In this document: piece after piece, positions 42,483-51,374 of the stretch
Numbering within the stretch: position 1 is the first letter of the stretch
How the letters are laid out: each line of letters begins with the position of its first letter
Source: an uncultured Prevotellamassilia sp.
GTDB lineage: Bacteria; Bacteroidota; Bacteroidia; Bacteroidales; Bacteroidaceae
Length of the DNA: 55,941 nt
Assembly (NCBI GenBank): GCA_934255485.1
Contig: CAKQOG010000013.1
Span: 1-55,941, forward strand
Reading direction: 5' to 3'
Translations under genes and position numbers: made by a program
The notes under the pieces: model-generated
Database searches by the model: none
What the model was told of the DNA's origin: nothing
The model's input: only the letters and a program-made list of their open reading frames with translations

Positions 42483-43589
42483 ATGGGTCTTATAGAATTT
42501 AACAAACTCCCTATAAACACGCTCGTTGGAGCAGATTGGAAAACATTCAAAGAACTTACTGCAGGACGCGAGGTTGATGGACCATGGAAAGGCAAGTACC
42601 GTTTAACTAAGGCTGTATGTCGCTTGCTATCAGTGCTTGCTCCTATACAGGAAAGGCGCTATCAAAAGCAATTGACAAATGAGCCTCTAAAGAACGATCC
42701 TGTTTTTATCTTAGGGCATTGGCGTTCGGGTACAACATTTGTACATAATGTGCTTTCGTGCGACAAACGTTTTGGCTATTGCACCACTTATCAGACTGTG
42801 TTTCCCCACCTCATGATGTTTGGACAGTCCTTCTTCAAGAAAAATATGTCGTGGCTTATGCCCGATAAGCGTCCAACCGACAATATGGAGTTGGCTGTAG
42901 ACCTTCCGCAAGAAGAGGAATTTGCTATCTCTAATATGTGCCCTTACACGTTCTACAACTTTTGGTTCTTCCCTAAGTATATCCAAGAATATTGCGACAA
43001 ATATCTCATCTTCAAAGATATTAAACCTGCAGAACTCAACGCATGGGAGGATGCTTTCAGAAAGCTTATCAAAATATCACTTTGGAATACAGGCGGTGAA
43101 CAATTCCTATCAAAGAACCCACCGCACACAGGACGTGTAAAAGAACTTGTAAAGATGTTTCCCAACGCTAAGTTCATCTATCTGATGCGCAATCCTTACA
43201 CAGTGTTCGAGAGTACTCGCTCGTTCTTTACCAACACCATTCAGCCTCTTAAACTCGAAGAGTTTAGCAACGAAGATATAGAAAAGAACATCCTAACCGT
43301 TTATCGCAAGTTGCACGACCAATATGAGGCCGATAAGCACCTCATCCCCGAGGGCAACCTCATTGAAGTGAAGTTTGAAGACTTTGAAGCAGATGCACTC
43401 GGAATGACCGAGAAAATCTATAAGACTCTCTCATTACCTGGTTGGGAGAATGCCCGCACAGCCATTGAACAATATGTAGGTTCAAAAAAAGGGTATAAGA
43501 AAAACAAGTATCAATATGCCGACCGCACACGCCAACTTGTTGAAGAAAATTGGGGTGATGTTATTAAGCAATGGGGATACGAACAATAA
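42483..43589 (+). CDS. PAPS-dependent sulfotransferase-family protein
   Basis: 368 residues. The 5'-phosphosulfate loop is visible as FILGHWRSGTTF (78-86), and the 3'-phosphate-binding segment as YLMRNPYTVFESTRSFF (R236 and following). These are the two signatures of the sulfotransferase fold that binds PAPS. No signal peptide; cytoplasmic. The acceptor is not evident. In gut Bacteroides a sulfotransferase of this broad type sulfonates sterols, and lipid or glycan acceptors are also possible. It lies 46 bp after the skp-like gene with no terminator between, so it may be expressed with bamA-skp. CysQ at 20.0 kb would clear its by-product PAP. Confidence 0.85.
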   Translation: MGLIEFNKLPINTLVGADWKTFKELTAGREVDGPWKGKYRLTKAVCRLLSVLAPIQERRYQKQLTNEPLKNDPVFILGHWRSGTTFVHNVLSCDKRFGYCTTYQTVFPHLMMFGQSFFKKNMSWLMPDKRPTDNMELAVDLPQEEEFAISNMCPYTFYNFWFFPKYIQEYCDKYLIFKDIKPAELNAWEDAFRKLIKISLWNTGGEQFLSKNPPHTGRVKELVKMFPNAKFIYLMRNPYTVFESTRSFFTNTIQPLKLEEFSNEDIEKNILTVYRKLHDQYEADKHLIPEGNLIEVKFEDFEADALGMTEKIYKTLSLPGWENARTAIEQYVGSKKGYKKNKYQYADRTRQLVEENWGDVIKQWGYEQ

Positions 43590-43612
43590 CTACATCCATA
43601 AATAACATTGAT

Positions 43613-43646
43613 AGCAATGAAAGACATAGTGCTTTCATTGCTTATT
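43613..43646 (+). terminator. Terminator after the sulfotransferase gene
   Basis: Perfect 11-bp stem AGCAATGAAAG/CTTTCATTGCT followed by TATTTT. Ends the bamA-skp-sulfotransferase run just before porX. Confidence 0.8.
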
Positions 43647-43662
43647 TTAATTATTTACAGAT

Positions 43663-45216
43663 ATGTCAGCACGTCTTCTTTGGGTAGATGATGAGATAGA
43701 TATGCTCCGCGCCCATATAATATTTTTAGAGAAAAAAGACTACGAAGTCACTACTGCATCAAATGGTCCCGATGCCATAGATTTGTGTCGTGAAAACGAC
43801 TTCGACCTTATTCTTTTAGACGAAAATATGCCAGGGCTTTCGGGTCTTGAAACGTTGTTGCAACTAAAAGAAATCGTACCTACCGTGCCTGTGGTAATGG
43901 TAACCAAAAGCGAAGAAGAAGACATAATGGACCAAGCAATTGGCTCAAAGATAGCCGACTATCTGATAAAGCCTGTCAATCCTAAACAGATATTGCTGAC
44001 GCTAAAAAAGAATATCCACCAACGCGAAATTGTGCAAGAGGTTACGCAAACAGGCTATCGTCAGGACTTTTCGCGCATAGGCGTGCAACTGAGCGAGAAC
44101 CTTAGTGCTGATGAGTGGAAGGAACTTTATAAGCGTCTTGTTCATTGGGAACTTGAGCTATCAGAGGCTGGTAGCACTATGGATGATATGCTACGTATGC
44201 AGAAAGAAGAGGCTAATCTTGCCTTTGCCAAGTTCGTACGCAAGCACTACGAAGATTGGATAAAACATCCCGACGAGCGCCCAACCATGAGTCCCGACAT
44301 ATTTAAGAAGTGCATCTTTCCGCGGCTTTCTCAAGGTCGAAAGGTGTTTTTGCTCGTACTCGACAACTTTAGGTTCGACCAATGGCGCGTGCTTTCAAAA
44401 GACCTTGCCGATGACTTTGATATTGATGAAGACCTTTATTACACCATCCTACCCACCTCTACGCAGTATGCGCGCAATGCCATATTTGCTGGATTAATGC
44501 CTCTACAAATCAAGCAGATGTATCCCGACCTATGGGTAGATGAGGACGAAGACGAAGGTAAAAATCTCAATGAGGAGATGCTCATCCGCAACCAATTGCA
44601 GCGTTATCGTCGTCGTGAGGAGTTTACTTACCACAAACTCAACGACTCTTTGGCAGCCGATCATCTTTTGGGACAAATGCAGCAACTCACCTCAACTCCG
44701 CTCAATGTGCTTGTGATAAACTTTATTGATATATTGAGTCATGCCCGCACTGAGAGCCGCATGGTGCGCGAACTTGCAGGCAGCGAATCGGCATATCGTA
44801 GCATCACCCTTTCGTGGTTTAGACATACGCCCATACGCACGCTCTTTCACCGCCTATCTGAGTTAGATTACGACATCGTTATAACTACCGACCATGGTAG
44901 CATTCGTGTAGACCTACCTTCGAAGGTTGTAGGCGACAAAAATGTAAATACCAATCTACGTTATAAGTTGGGCAAGAACCTCTCTTATAATGCCAAGGAG
45001 GTGTATGAGGTGCGCAATCCCAAAGACCTTATGTTGCCGCAGCCCAATCTTTCAACATCTTATATCTTTGCAACGGGCAATCGCTTTTTTGCTTATCCCA
45101 ACAATTACAATTATTATGTGCAATATTATAAGAACACATTTCAGCACGGAGGGGTCTCGATGGAAGAAATGATTGTGCCTCTTATCACCTTGCGTTCTAA
45201 AAGCAAACGTAGTTAG
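43663..45216 (+). CDS. porX: T9SS regulator PorX (receiver + PglZ phosphatase-like domain)
   Basis: 517 residues. The receiver domain (1-~120) has D53 in LILLDENMPG and the usual acidic pair D9-D10, plus K in IKPVNP. The PglZ domain (~200-510) belongs to the alkaline-phosphatase superfamily: metal and catalytic candidates are D234 in LLVLDNFRFD, T267 in PTSTQYARN, and D410-H411 in ITTDHGSIR. PorX works with the sensor PorY and sigma factor SigP in Porphyromonas to control type IX secretion, and it hydrolyses oligonucleotide-type substrates. All key residues are present. The start overlaps no other gene; no PorY is nearby. A T9SS cargo tail at the left edge of the window fits its presence. Confidence 0.94.
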   Translation: MSARLLWVDDEIDMLRAHIIFLEKKDYEVTTASNGPDAIDLCRENDFDLILLDENMPGLSGLETLLQLKEIVPTVPVVMVTKSEEEDIMDQAIGSKIADYLIKPVNPKQILLTLKKNIHQREIVQEVTQTGYRQDFSRIGVQLSENLSADEWKELYKRLVHWELELSEAGSTMDDMLRMQKEEANLAFAKFVRKHYEDWIKHPDERPTMSPDIFKKCIFPRLSQGRKVFLLVLDNFRFDQWRVLSKDLADDFDIDEDLYYTILPTSTQYARNAIFAGLMPLQIKQMYPDLWVDEDEDEGKNLNEEMLIRNQLQRYRRREEFTYHKLNDSLAADHLLGQMQQLTSTPLNVLVINFIDILSHARTESRMVRELAGSESAYRSITLSWFRHTPIRTLFHRLSELDYDIVITTDHGSIRVDLPSKVVGDKNVNTNLRYKLGKNLSYNAKEVYEVRNPKDLMLPQPNLSTSYIFATGNRFFAYPNNYNYYVQYYKNTFQHGGVSMEEMIVPLITLRSKSKRS

Positions 45217-45256
45217 CACATAGCACAAAAACATACACCATTCCGAAACTTTTTTG

Positions 45257-45276
45257 GCATGTTAATGTGCCTTTTC
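45257..45276 (+). terminator. Weak hairpin after porX
   Basis: GGCA...TGCC followed by TTTTC, 40 bp after the stop codon. A short stem; weak terminator at best. Confidence 0.35.
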
Positions 45277-45277
45277 A

Positions 45278-45324
45278 AATACATTTATCGCGTTCAAAAA
45301 GGCTTTGAACGCGATAAATGTATT
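45278..45324. promoter_or_regulatory. Perfect 21-bp palindrome at the parC promoter
   Basis: Arms at 45278-45298 and 45304-45324 are perfect inverted repeats around the 5-nt loop AAGGC. Each arm includes ATTTATCGCGTTCAAA or its complement. The right arm ends exactly where the −7-like box TAATTTTG (45324-45331) begins, so the palindrome covers the −33 region. It has no T run, which argues against a simple terminator. Confidence 0.7.
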
Positions 45325-45331
45325 AATTTTG
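45324..45331 (+). promoter_or_regulatory. parC: Candidate −7 box of parC
   Basis: TAATTTTG, 81 bp before the parC ATG, abutting the palindrome. Confidence 0.55.
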
Positions 45332-45412
45332 TAGCAACACTTACACGCGTTTGCATGCCTATTCCCTACAGAGCTGCACACCAATTAGAATTTTCCCTAC
45401 ACATTTTTCAAT

Positions 45413-48214
45413 ATGAGCGACGAAACACAAGATAAGGACAAGACAATACAGAAAAAAACGGCTGAACAATCGCTTGATGCCCAACAAGCATCGGTGCCTA
45501 CAAACAATGACACCTCTAATGCCGACAACGAAAGCACAGGCGATCAGCCCGTGGCACATTCTGATTATCAGCCATCGTCTCGTGTAAAAGATGAAGATGG
45601 AAAGTTGCAACTTACGGGTATGTATCAAAACTGGTTTCTTGACTATGCATCCTATGTAATACTCGAACGAGCTGTGCCACACCTCGACGATGGTCTTAAA
45701 CCTGTGCAACGACGCATCTTGCACACAATGAAGTTGCTCGATGATGGTAGGTACAACAAGGTTGCAAATGTTGTAGGGCAAACCATGCAGTTTCACCCAC
45801 ACGGCGATGCCTCTATTGGCGATGCCTTGGTGCAGTTGGGACAGAAAAACCTACTTATCGACACACAAGGTAACTGGGGAAACATTCTTACGGGCGATAG
45901 TGCTGCAGCACCGCGTTATATTGAGGCGCGCTTGTCAAAGTTTGCGCTCGATGTGTTGTTCAATCCCAAAACTACGGTGTGGAAAATGTCGTACGATGGC
46001 CGCAAAAAAGAGCCCGTTTCCTTGCCTGTAAAGTTTCCTCTGCTATTGGCTCAGGGCGCAGAAGGCATTGCTGTAGGGCTTGCTGCAAAGATACTTCCAC
46101 ACAATTTTGGTGAACTCTGTGATGCGGCTATCAGCTATTTACATGGCGAGGAGTTTCACCTTTACCCCGACTTCCAAACAGGTGGTAGCATCGATGTATC
46201 ACGATACAACGATGGCATGCGTGGCGGACAAATTAAGGTAAGAGCAAAGATTGAGAAACTTGATAATAAAACACTCGTCATACGCGAAATACCATATGGT
46301 AAAACCACCTCTACTCTCATCGACTCCATACTTCGTGCAAACGAAAAAGGTAAAATTAAGATACGCAAGGTTGAGGATAATACGGCTGCCGACGTTGAAA
46401 TCTTGGTACATCTTACGCCTGGCACTTCGAGCGATAAAGCGATTGACGCACTCTATGCTTTTACCGATTGCGAAACAAGTTTAAATCCTAATTGCTGTAC
46501 CATCGATGAGAAAAAACCAAAGTTTCTCAGTGTTAGCGACGTATTGCGCCGTTCGGTTGATAGCACTCGCCAATTGCTCGAACAAGAGCTCTTAATACGT
46601 CGGGGTGAACTACTTGAGAGTTTGCACTTTGCATCGCTCGAACGCATATTTATCGAAGAGCGTATCTATAAAGACCGTGCTTTTGAACAAGCCAAAGATA
46701 TGGATGCTGCCGTGGCACACATCGACTCGCGCCTTGCGCCTTACAAGGATCAATTCTATCGTGAGGTAACGCGCGATGACATTATGCGCCTAATGGATAT
46801 AAAGATGGGACGCATCTTAAAGTTTAATAAAGACAAGGCAGAGGAGATGATAGCACGTATGAATGAAGAAGTAGCGCGCATCAACCGCGACCTTGGCAAC
46901 ATGGTAGAGGTTACAGCCAATTGGTTCCGCCTTATTCGTGACAAGTATGCAGCCCAATATCCTCGTCGCACAGAGATACGTTCGTTCGACAATATAGAGG
47001 CAAGTAAGGTTATCGAAGCTACCGAAAAACTCTATATCGATCGCGAAAATGGTTTTATAGGTACAGGCTTGAAGAAGGAAGAATTTGTTGAAAACTGTTC
47101 TCCTATCGACGATGTGATCATCTTCTATCGCGACGGAACATACAAGGTTACGCGTGTGCAAGACAAAGTATTTATAGGCGAAACTGAGCGGTCTAAGAAG
47201 GAGCGTAAAAAGAAAGTCGAAATCATACATATCGCTGTATTTAAGCGTGGAGATAAGCGCACTATTTACAATGTTGTGTATCGAGATGCTGCAACCAATT
47301 CGTGCTTCATCAAACGTTTCAATGTAACAAGCATTCTCCACGATAAAGAGTACGACCTAACGACTGGAACCCTTGGAAGCAAAGTACTTTATTTCACAGC
47401 TAATCCCAATGGTGAGGCCGAAGTTATAAAGGTAACGTTTCGTCCCAATCCGCGTCTAAAGCGTATTAGCATGGACAAAGATTTTGGCGAAGTACTCGTT
47501 AAAGGCCGTGCTTCAAAAGGCAATTTGCTCACCCGATTAGATGTTCATCGCATCACGCTCAAGGCTCATGGAGCCTCTACTTTAGGTGGACGCAAGGTGT
47601 GGTTCGACCACGATGTGCAACGCCTTAACTATGATGCTCGTGGTCAGTATCTTGGCGAGTTCCATACCGACGATGCAGTGCTTGTTGTGCTCGAAAGCGG
47701 GCAGTTCTACACCACCAACTTCGATCTTAACAACCACTATGAGCCAACTGGCATTATGCGAATTGAAAAATTCGATGCCCATAAAGTGTGGACAGCTGTG
47801 TTATACGATGCCGACCAGCAAAACTTTCCTTACGTTAAGCGCTTCAACTTTGAGCGTTGCACGCAAGCACGTATGCAGAGTTTTATGGGCGAAAACCCAC
47901 GTTCGCAATTCGTATTGCTCAGCGATAATGTCTACCCTCGATTGCAGATAACTTTTGGTGGAGCTGACGCTTATCGCGACCCTATGGAGGTAGATGTAAG
48001 CACTTATATAGGCGTTAAAAGTTTCAAAGCCAAGGGTAAACGACTCACCACATGCACAGTTGATAAGATAGAAGAGCTTGAACCATTGCGTTTTCCAACC
48101 TCAGCTGATGAGGCTGAAACCAATGCCGCAGACGCAACAGAAAGTCAAGCATCAACCGAGGAAAACGAAACCTTGCAGCGCTCCACACTATTTGATGAAG
48201 AAAACAATAACTGA
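45413..48214 (+). CDS. parC: DNA topoisomerase IV subunit A (ParC/GyrA family)
   Basis: 933 residues. The first ~60 are a Gln/Thr/Asp-rich extension. The breakage-reunion domain follows: LDDGLKPVQRRIL, the quinolone-resistance-type segment HPHGDASIGDALVQLGQ, and the catalytic Y169 in APRYIEARLS. A tower and coiled-coil region (~440-500) and a C-terminal beta-pinwheel (~570-890) come next; I see no GyrA-box Q-R-R-G-G-K-G, which favours ParC over GyrA. A Glu/Thr/Ala-rich tail closes it. Topoisomerase IV separates replicated chromosomes; its ATPase partner ParE is not in the window. The lolD-like gene begins 14 bp later, suggesting an operon. Confidence 0.93.
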   Translation: MSDETQDKDKTIQKKTAEQSLDAQQASVPTNNDTSNADNESTGDQPVAHSDYQPSSRVKDEDGKLQLTGMYQNWFLDYASYVILERAVPHLDDGLKPVQRRILHTMKLLDDGRYNKVANVVGQTMQFHPHGDASIGDALVQLGQKNLLIDTQGNWGNILTGDSAAAPRYIEARLSKFALDVLFNPKTTVWKMSYDGRKKEPVSLPVKFPLLLAQGAEGIAVGLAAKILPHNFGELCDAAISYLHGEEFHLYPDFQTGGSIDVSRYNDGMRGGQIKVRAKIEKLDNKTLVIREIPYGKTTSTLIDSILRANEKGKIKIRKVEDNTAADVEILVHLTPGTSSDKAIDALYAFTDCETSLNPNCCTIDEKKPKFLSVSDVLRRSVDSTRQLLEQELLIRRGELLESLHFASLERIFIEERIYKDRAFEQAKDMDAAVAHIDSRLAPYKDQFYREVTRDDIMRLMDIKMGRILKFNKDKAEEMIARMNEEVARINRDLGNMVEVTANWFRLIRDKYAAQYPRRTEIRSFDNIEASKVIEATEKLYIDRENGFIGTGLKKEEFVENCSPIDDVIIFYRDGTYKVTRVQDKVFIGETERSKKERKKKVEIIHIAVFKRGDKRTIYNVVYRDAATNSCFIKRFNVTSILHDKEYDLTTGTLGSKVLYFTANPNGEAEVIKVTFRPNPRLKRISMDKDFGEVLVKGRASKGNLLTRLDVHRITLKAHGASTLGGRKVWFDHDVQRLNYDARGQYLGEFHTDDAVLVVLESGQFYTTNFDLNNHYEPTGIMRIEKFDAHKVWTAVLYDADQQNFPYVKRFNFERCTQARMQSFMGENPRSQFVLLSDNVYPRLQITFGGADAYRDPMEVDVSTYIGVKSFKAKGKRLTTCTVDKIEELEPLRFPTSADEAETNAADATESQASTEENETLQRSTLFDEENNN

Positions 48215-48228
48215 AGCATATTAATAAA

Positions 48229-48897
48229 GTGATAAAGCTAACTAATATACACAAAGCCTTTGGTTCCTTAGAGGTGCTAAAGGGAATTGATTTAAATATC
48301 AACCCACACGAAGTGGTGAGCATTGTTGGCCCCAGTGGAGCTGGCAAAACCACCTTGTTGCAAATTATGGGTACGCTCTACAAGCCCGACCAAGGCAGTG
48401 TAGAAATTGCCGGACAAGATGTTTTGCGCCTTTCAAGCAATAAACTCTCGCAGTTTAGATGCGAACATTTGGGCTTCGTATTTCAGTTTCATCAGCTTTT
48501 ACCAGAGTTTTCAGCACTCGAAAACGTGATGATACCAGGCATGATAGCTCGCCGCAGTAATAGTGAAATAAAAAAGCGTGCATTAGAGTTGCTCGACTTT
48601 ATGGGACTTTCCGACCGTGCATCACACAAACCTGCTGAACTCTCTGGTGGCGAAAAACAACGCATAGCCGTGGCACGTGCACTCATGAACAATCCCGATG
48701 TTATCCTTGCCGACGAACCATCGGGAAGTCTTGACACACATAACAAAAAAGAGCTTCACCAACTCTTCTTCCGTCTGCGACAAGAGTTGGGACAAACCTT
48801 TGTCATTGTTACCCACGACGAAGAGTTAGCATCGCTCACCGACCGCACCATACATTTAATTGATGGTATGGTAGATACAGAAAGGTCCTCTATTTAA
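48229..48897 (+). CDS. LolD/MacB-type ABC transporter ATPase
   Basis: 222 residues from a GTG start at 48229. Walker A is GPSGAGKTT (34-42), the ABC signature is LSGGEKQRIAVARAL, Walker B is VILADEPSG with SLDTHN after it, and the H-loop is in VIVTHDEE. The FQFHQLLPEFSALENV segment is typical of LolD and MacB/FtsE-like ATPases, which power lipoprotein release or export without transport through a classical pore. No permease gene adjoins, so the partner must be elsewhere. It sits between parC (14 bp) and the S1 protein gene (6 bp), so the three are probably co-transcribed. Confidence 0.9.
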   Translation: MIKLTNIHKAFGSLEVLKGIDLNINPHEVVSIVGPSGAGKTTLLQIMGTLYKPDQGSVEIAGQDVLRLSSNKLSQFRCEHLGFVFQFHQLLPEFSALENVMIPGMIARRSNSEIKKRALELLDFMGLSDRASHKPAELSGGEKQRIAVARALMNNPDVILADEPSGSLDTHNKKELHQLFFRLRQELGQTFVIVTHDEELASLTDRTIHLIDGMVDTERSSI

Positions 48898-48903
48898 ACA
48901 CAA

Positions 48904-49749
48904 ATGATTATGATACAACTCGGCAATTACAATACACTGCGCATCACTCGCTTTACCGACCATGGAGCCTATCTCGACGGAGGCGATTTAGGCGAAATTC
49001 TTATGCCTAAAACCTATGTAGAGCGTTGCATGCACGTAGGTACAGAGGTAAATGTTTTTGTTTATCTCGATCAAAGCGAGCGTCTTGTTGGTACACTCGA
49101 AACGCCATTGGCGCGTGTAGGCGACTTTGCTTTCTTAAAGGTGGCATGGGTAAACGAGTATGGTGCCTTTCTTGATTGGGGATTGATGAAAGACCTTTTT
49201 GTGCCTTTTCGTGAGCAGAAAAAGCCCATGCAGCAAGGTCGCTCATACCTTGTTCACATCCACATCGACCAAGAAACACAACGCATTGTGGCTTCGGCAA
49301 AGGTAGAACGTTACTTACAGCCAGCTTCTCCCACACAATATCACAAGGGGCAAGAGGTTGAAATCGTTGTGCAGCAAAAAACGCCTTTGGGCTTTAAGGT
49401 AATCGCCGATAATAGTTGTGCCGGTCTGATATACGACGACCAAATTTTTGAACAGGAACCACATGCAGGCGATGTTCTCTCGGCCACAATCGTTAAGGTG
49501 CGTCACGACGGAAAGCTCGACCTATCGCTTCAGCGTATAGGCAAGGGGCGTTTTCGCGACTTTGCCGACCAACTACTTTACGAGTTACGCGCTGAAGGCG
49601 GAACGCTTCCTTTTTCAGACCATTCATCTCCTGAGGATATCCAACAACGCTTTGGTGTGAGCAAAAAAACATTCAAAAAAGCAGTAGGAGTACTCTATAA
49701 AGAGCATAAAATAACTATTAATTCTGACGCAATTAGTCTTGTTAGGTAA
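48904..49749 (+). CDS. CvfB/YitL-type S1 RNA-binding protein
   Basis: 281 residues (ATG at 48904; another at 48910 is possible). Three S1-like OB domains in order: ~3-62 (GNYNTLRITRFTDHGAYLDGG), ~70-128 (AFLKVAWVNEYGAFLDWGLMKDLFVP) and ~150-212 (VEIVVQQKTPLGFKVI, GLIYDDQIFE, DGKLDLSLQRIG), then a winged-helix end (~220-281, QQRFGVSKKTFKKAVGVLYK). This is the CvfB layout, a virulence and RNA-turnover regulator in Gram-positive bacteria; the role in Bacteroidota is unstudied as far as I know. It follows the lolD-like gene by 6 bp. Confidence 0.88.
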   Translation: MIMIQLGNYNTLRITRFTDHGAYLDGGDLGEILMPKTYVERCMHVGTEVNVFVYLDQSERLVGTLETPLARVGDFAFLKVAWVNEYGAFLDWGLMKDLFVPFREQKKPMQQGRSYLVHIHIDQETQRIVASAKVERYLQPASPTQYHKGQEVEIVVQQKTPLGFKVIADNSCAGLIYDDQIFEQEPHAGDVLSATIVKVRHDGKLDLSLQRIGKGRFRDFADQLLYELRAEGGTLPFSDHSSPEDIQQRFGVSKKTFKKAVGVLYKEHKITINSDAISLVR

Positions 49750-49832
49750 GCAAAGTAAACAACTTGGTTAATAATTCTAAATAGAGCAATTTTTTACTTG
49801 CTTTTATCCTTGTAAATTTAAATGATATATAT

Positions 49833-49840
49833 TATCTTTG
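49833..49840 (+). promoter_or_regulatory. Candidate −7 box of the 49.8-kb RNA or transglutaminase gene
   Basis: TATCTTTG, with a weak CTTG about 20 bp upstream. It lies 84 bp after the S1 gene and 235 bp before the next ATG. Confidence 0.6.
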
Positions 49841-49846
49841 CAATGC

Positions 49847-49994
49847 AAAATAAGAGGGATGGAGTACTGACAATCTATAATAGAATACAAAAAATAGGTG
49901 TTTATCCATTCTTCCACCCAAAAGATAGTTTTTTCATCTCTATATAAGTTCTGTGTGCCAATGATAAGTTGTGAAATTTGTCATTGGCTTTTTT
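49847..49994 (+). ncRNA. Candidate small RNA or attenuated leader
   Basis: The promoter-like TATCTTTG at 49833-49840 would start transcription near 49847. A classic terminator follows at 49957-49994: GCCAATGA/TCATTGGC plus six T's. The ~148-nt span has no open frame. It is either a small RNA or a leader whose terminator tunes the lipoprotein gene 80 bp further on. I match it to no known RNA family. Confidence 0.5.
49957..49994 (+). terminator. Terminator in the 49.8-kb gap
   Basis: Stem GCCAATGA/TCATTGGC (49957-49964, 49981-49988) and a TTTTTT run. Good intrinsic shape. Confidence 0.85.
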
Positions 49995-50074
49995 ATTTGT
50001 TCAAGTAAACCTTGCTTATTTCAATATTTATTGCCACCTTAGCATATTATAATCAACCTTAATAAATCATTTAC

Positions 50075-51307
50075 ATGAAGTTATTTTACTACCTACTTCC
50101 ACTTTCGCTCTTTGTAGCATCTTGTTCTGACGAGGCTACCGACAGCATGCAACAACCCCAACCTTCAGATTCGCCTTCCGCTCCCATGCTCTCTCCTGAG
50201 GCTATGTTCCCCACTTCGGATGGCTCTACATTGCTTAGCACAACACCAGCAAGAGCTGCATGGCAAATATTAGGCAAGTTCGATCCAAACCGAGCACTCG
50301 ATATGAGCCAACTGCAAATTACTAACGAACAATTGGCCGAAATCAAGCAGTTTGTAGACGAACATTTCAAGGCTGATACGCAGTACGACACCTATCGAAA
50401 TATCTTTAAGTGGATATGTAGCAACATCAAATATGCCAATGATGGCGATGCCTATCTCGACCCCTACGATGTATTTGTACACAAGCGTTGTATTTGTCAA
50501 GGATATGCCAATTTGCTTAAAACCATGTGTTATACACAAGGCATACCGTGCCTCATTGCCAATGGTATGCTCAGCACTATAGGTGGGCATGCTTGGAACT
50601 ATGTATACACAGATGGACAATGGTATGTGAGCGACCCTACCAATAACGATCAGTATAAGGCATCTGCTTACACTTCTTATCAAAACAAACTCATCCCTCA
50701 ACAGTTTGATGTAATACTTTTTGAGGACGACCATTTTAAATATAGCTTCTATAATAAGCAAATCAATGTGGCAGAAGTAAAGCCCACCACCGATTCTTAC
50801 GTAGTGCTTCCTTATGGCACAAATGGTTTGAGGGTTACTTGCTTCTTCCCACAAAAGCAGTTGCCCGAAAATATTGAGACTCTCTATATTGGAAGTAACA
50901 TAAGTTCGTTTAGCGACTATCCTGATGGATTGAACGCACTTACGCCCAATCTCCGTGAAGTTGTTGTTGATACCAAGAACTCCAAATTCATGTCGTACAA
51001 AGGTGTTGTATATCAGCGCCCAAGTAGCACCACACCTTACTTTGTTCCTGCTGGCATACGTCGTCTTGAATTGCGTCCTATGCGTGTAATGGACAAAAAT
51101 GTTGTTTCGTGGCTCAAGAATGTTGAAGAGATAGTTATTGCACAAGGTACCACCCGCATAGAGGATTATGCTATTGAGGGATGCCCCAACCTAAAGCGTG
51201 TTTACGTACCCGAATCGGTTACTTACATTGCTCCCAATGCGTTCTACAACTGCGGTGAACCAGAGATCGTACGCTTCACAACGGGAATCACCGAAGTTAC
51301 GATGTAG
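50075..51307 (+). CDS. Transglutaminase-like lipoprotein with leucine-rich-type repeats
   Basis: 410 residues. A lipoprotein signal (FVASC, C17) is followed by a low-complexity Pro/Ser linker. A transglutaminase-like domain (~90-210) shows a plausible Cys-His-Asp triad: C141 in CICQGYANLL, H172 in GGHAWNYV and D187 in VSDPTNND. The C-terminal part (~265-405) has BspA/LRR_5-type repeats (VEEIVIAQGTTRIEDYAIEGCPNLKRVYVPESVTYIAPNAF), often involved in adhesion. It could be a surface peptidase or crosslinking enzyme. It is transcribed alone, after the candidate leader RNA and before a strong terminator. Substrate unknown. Confidence 0.85.
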   Translation: MKLFYYLLPLSLFVASCSDEATDSMQQPQPSDSPSAPMLSPEAMFPTSDGSTLLSTTPARAAWQILGKFDPNRALDMSQLQITNEQLAEIKQFVDEHFKADTQYDTYRNIFKWICSNIKYANDGDAYLDPYDVFVHKRCICQGYANLLKTMCYTQGIPCLIANGMLSTIGGHAWNYVYTDGQWYVSDPTNNDQYKASAYTSYQNKLIPQQFDVILFEDDHFKYSFYNKQINVAEVKPTTDSYVVLPYGTNGLRVTCFFPQKQLPENIETLYIGSNISSFSDYPDGLNALTPNLREVVVDTKNSKFMSYKGVVYQRPSSTTPYFVPAGIRRLELRPMRVMDKNVVSWLKNVEEIVIAQGTTRIEDYAIEGCPNLKRVYVPESVTYIAPNAFYNCGEPEIVRFTTGITEVTM

Positions 51308-51312
51308 TTTAT

Positions 51313-51374
51313 AAATATGTGTTTAAAATAAATTATGGCAACATTCATAGTTTATTTTGAACACATATTTTTTT
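51313..51374 (+). terminator. Terminator of the transglutaminase-like gene
   Basis: 20-bp stem (arms 51313-51332 and 51351-51370, one G-U pair) followed by a T run, 5 bp after the stop. Confidence 0.88.
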
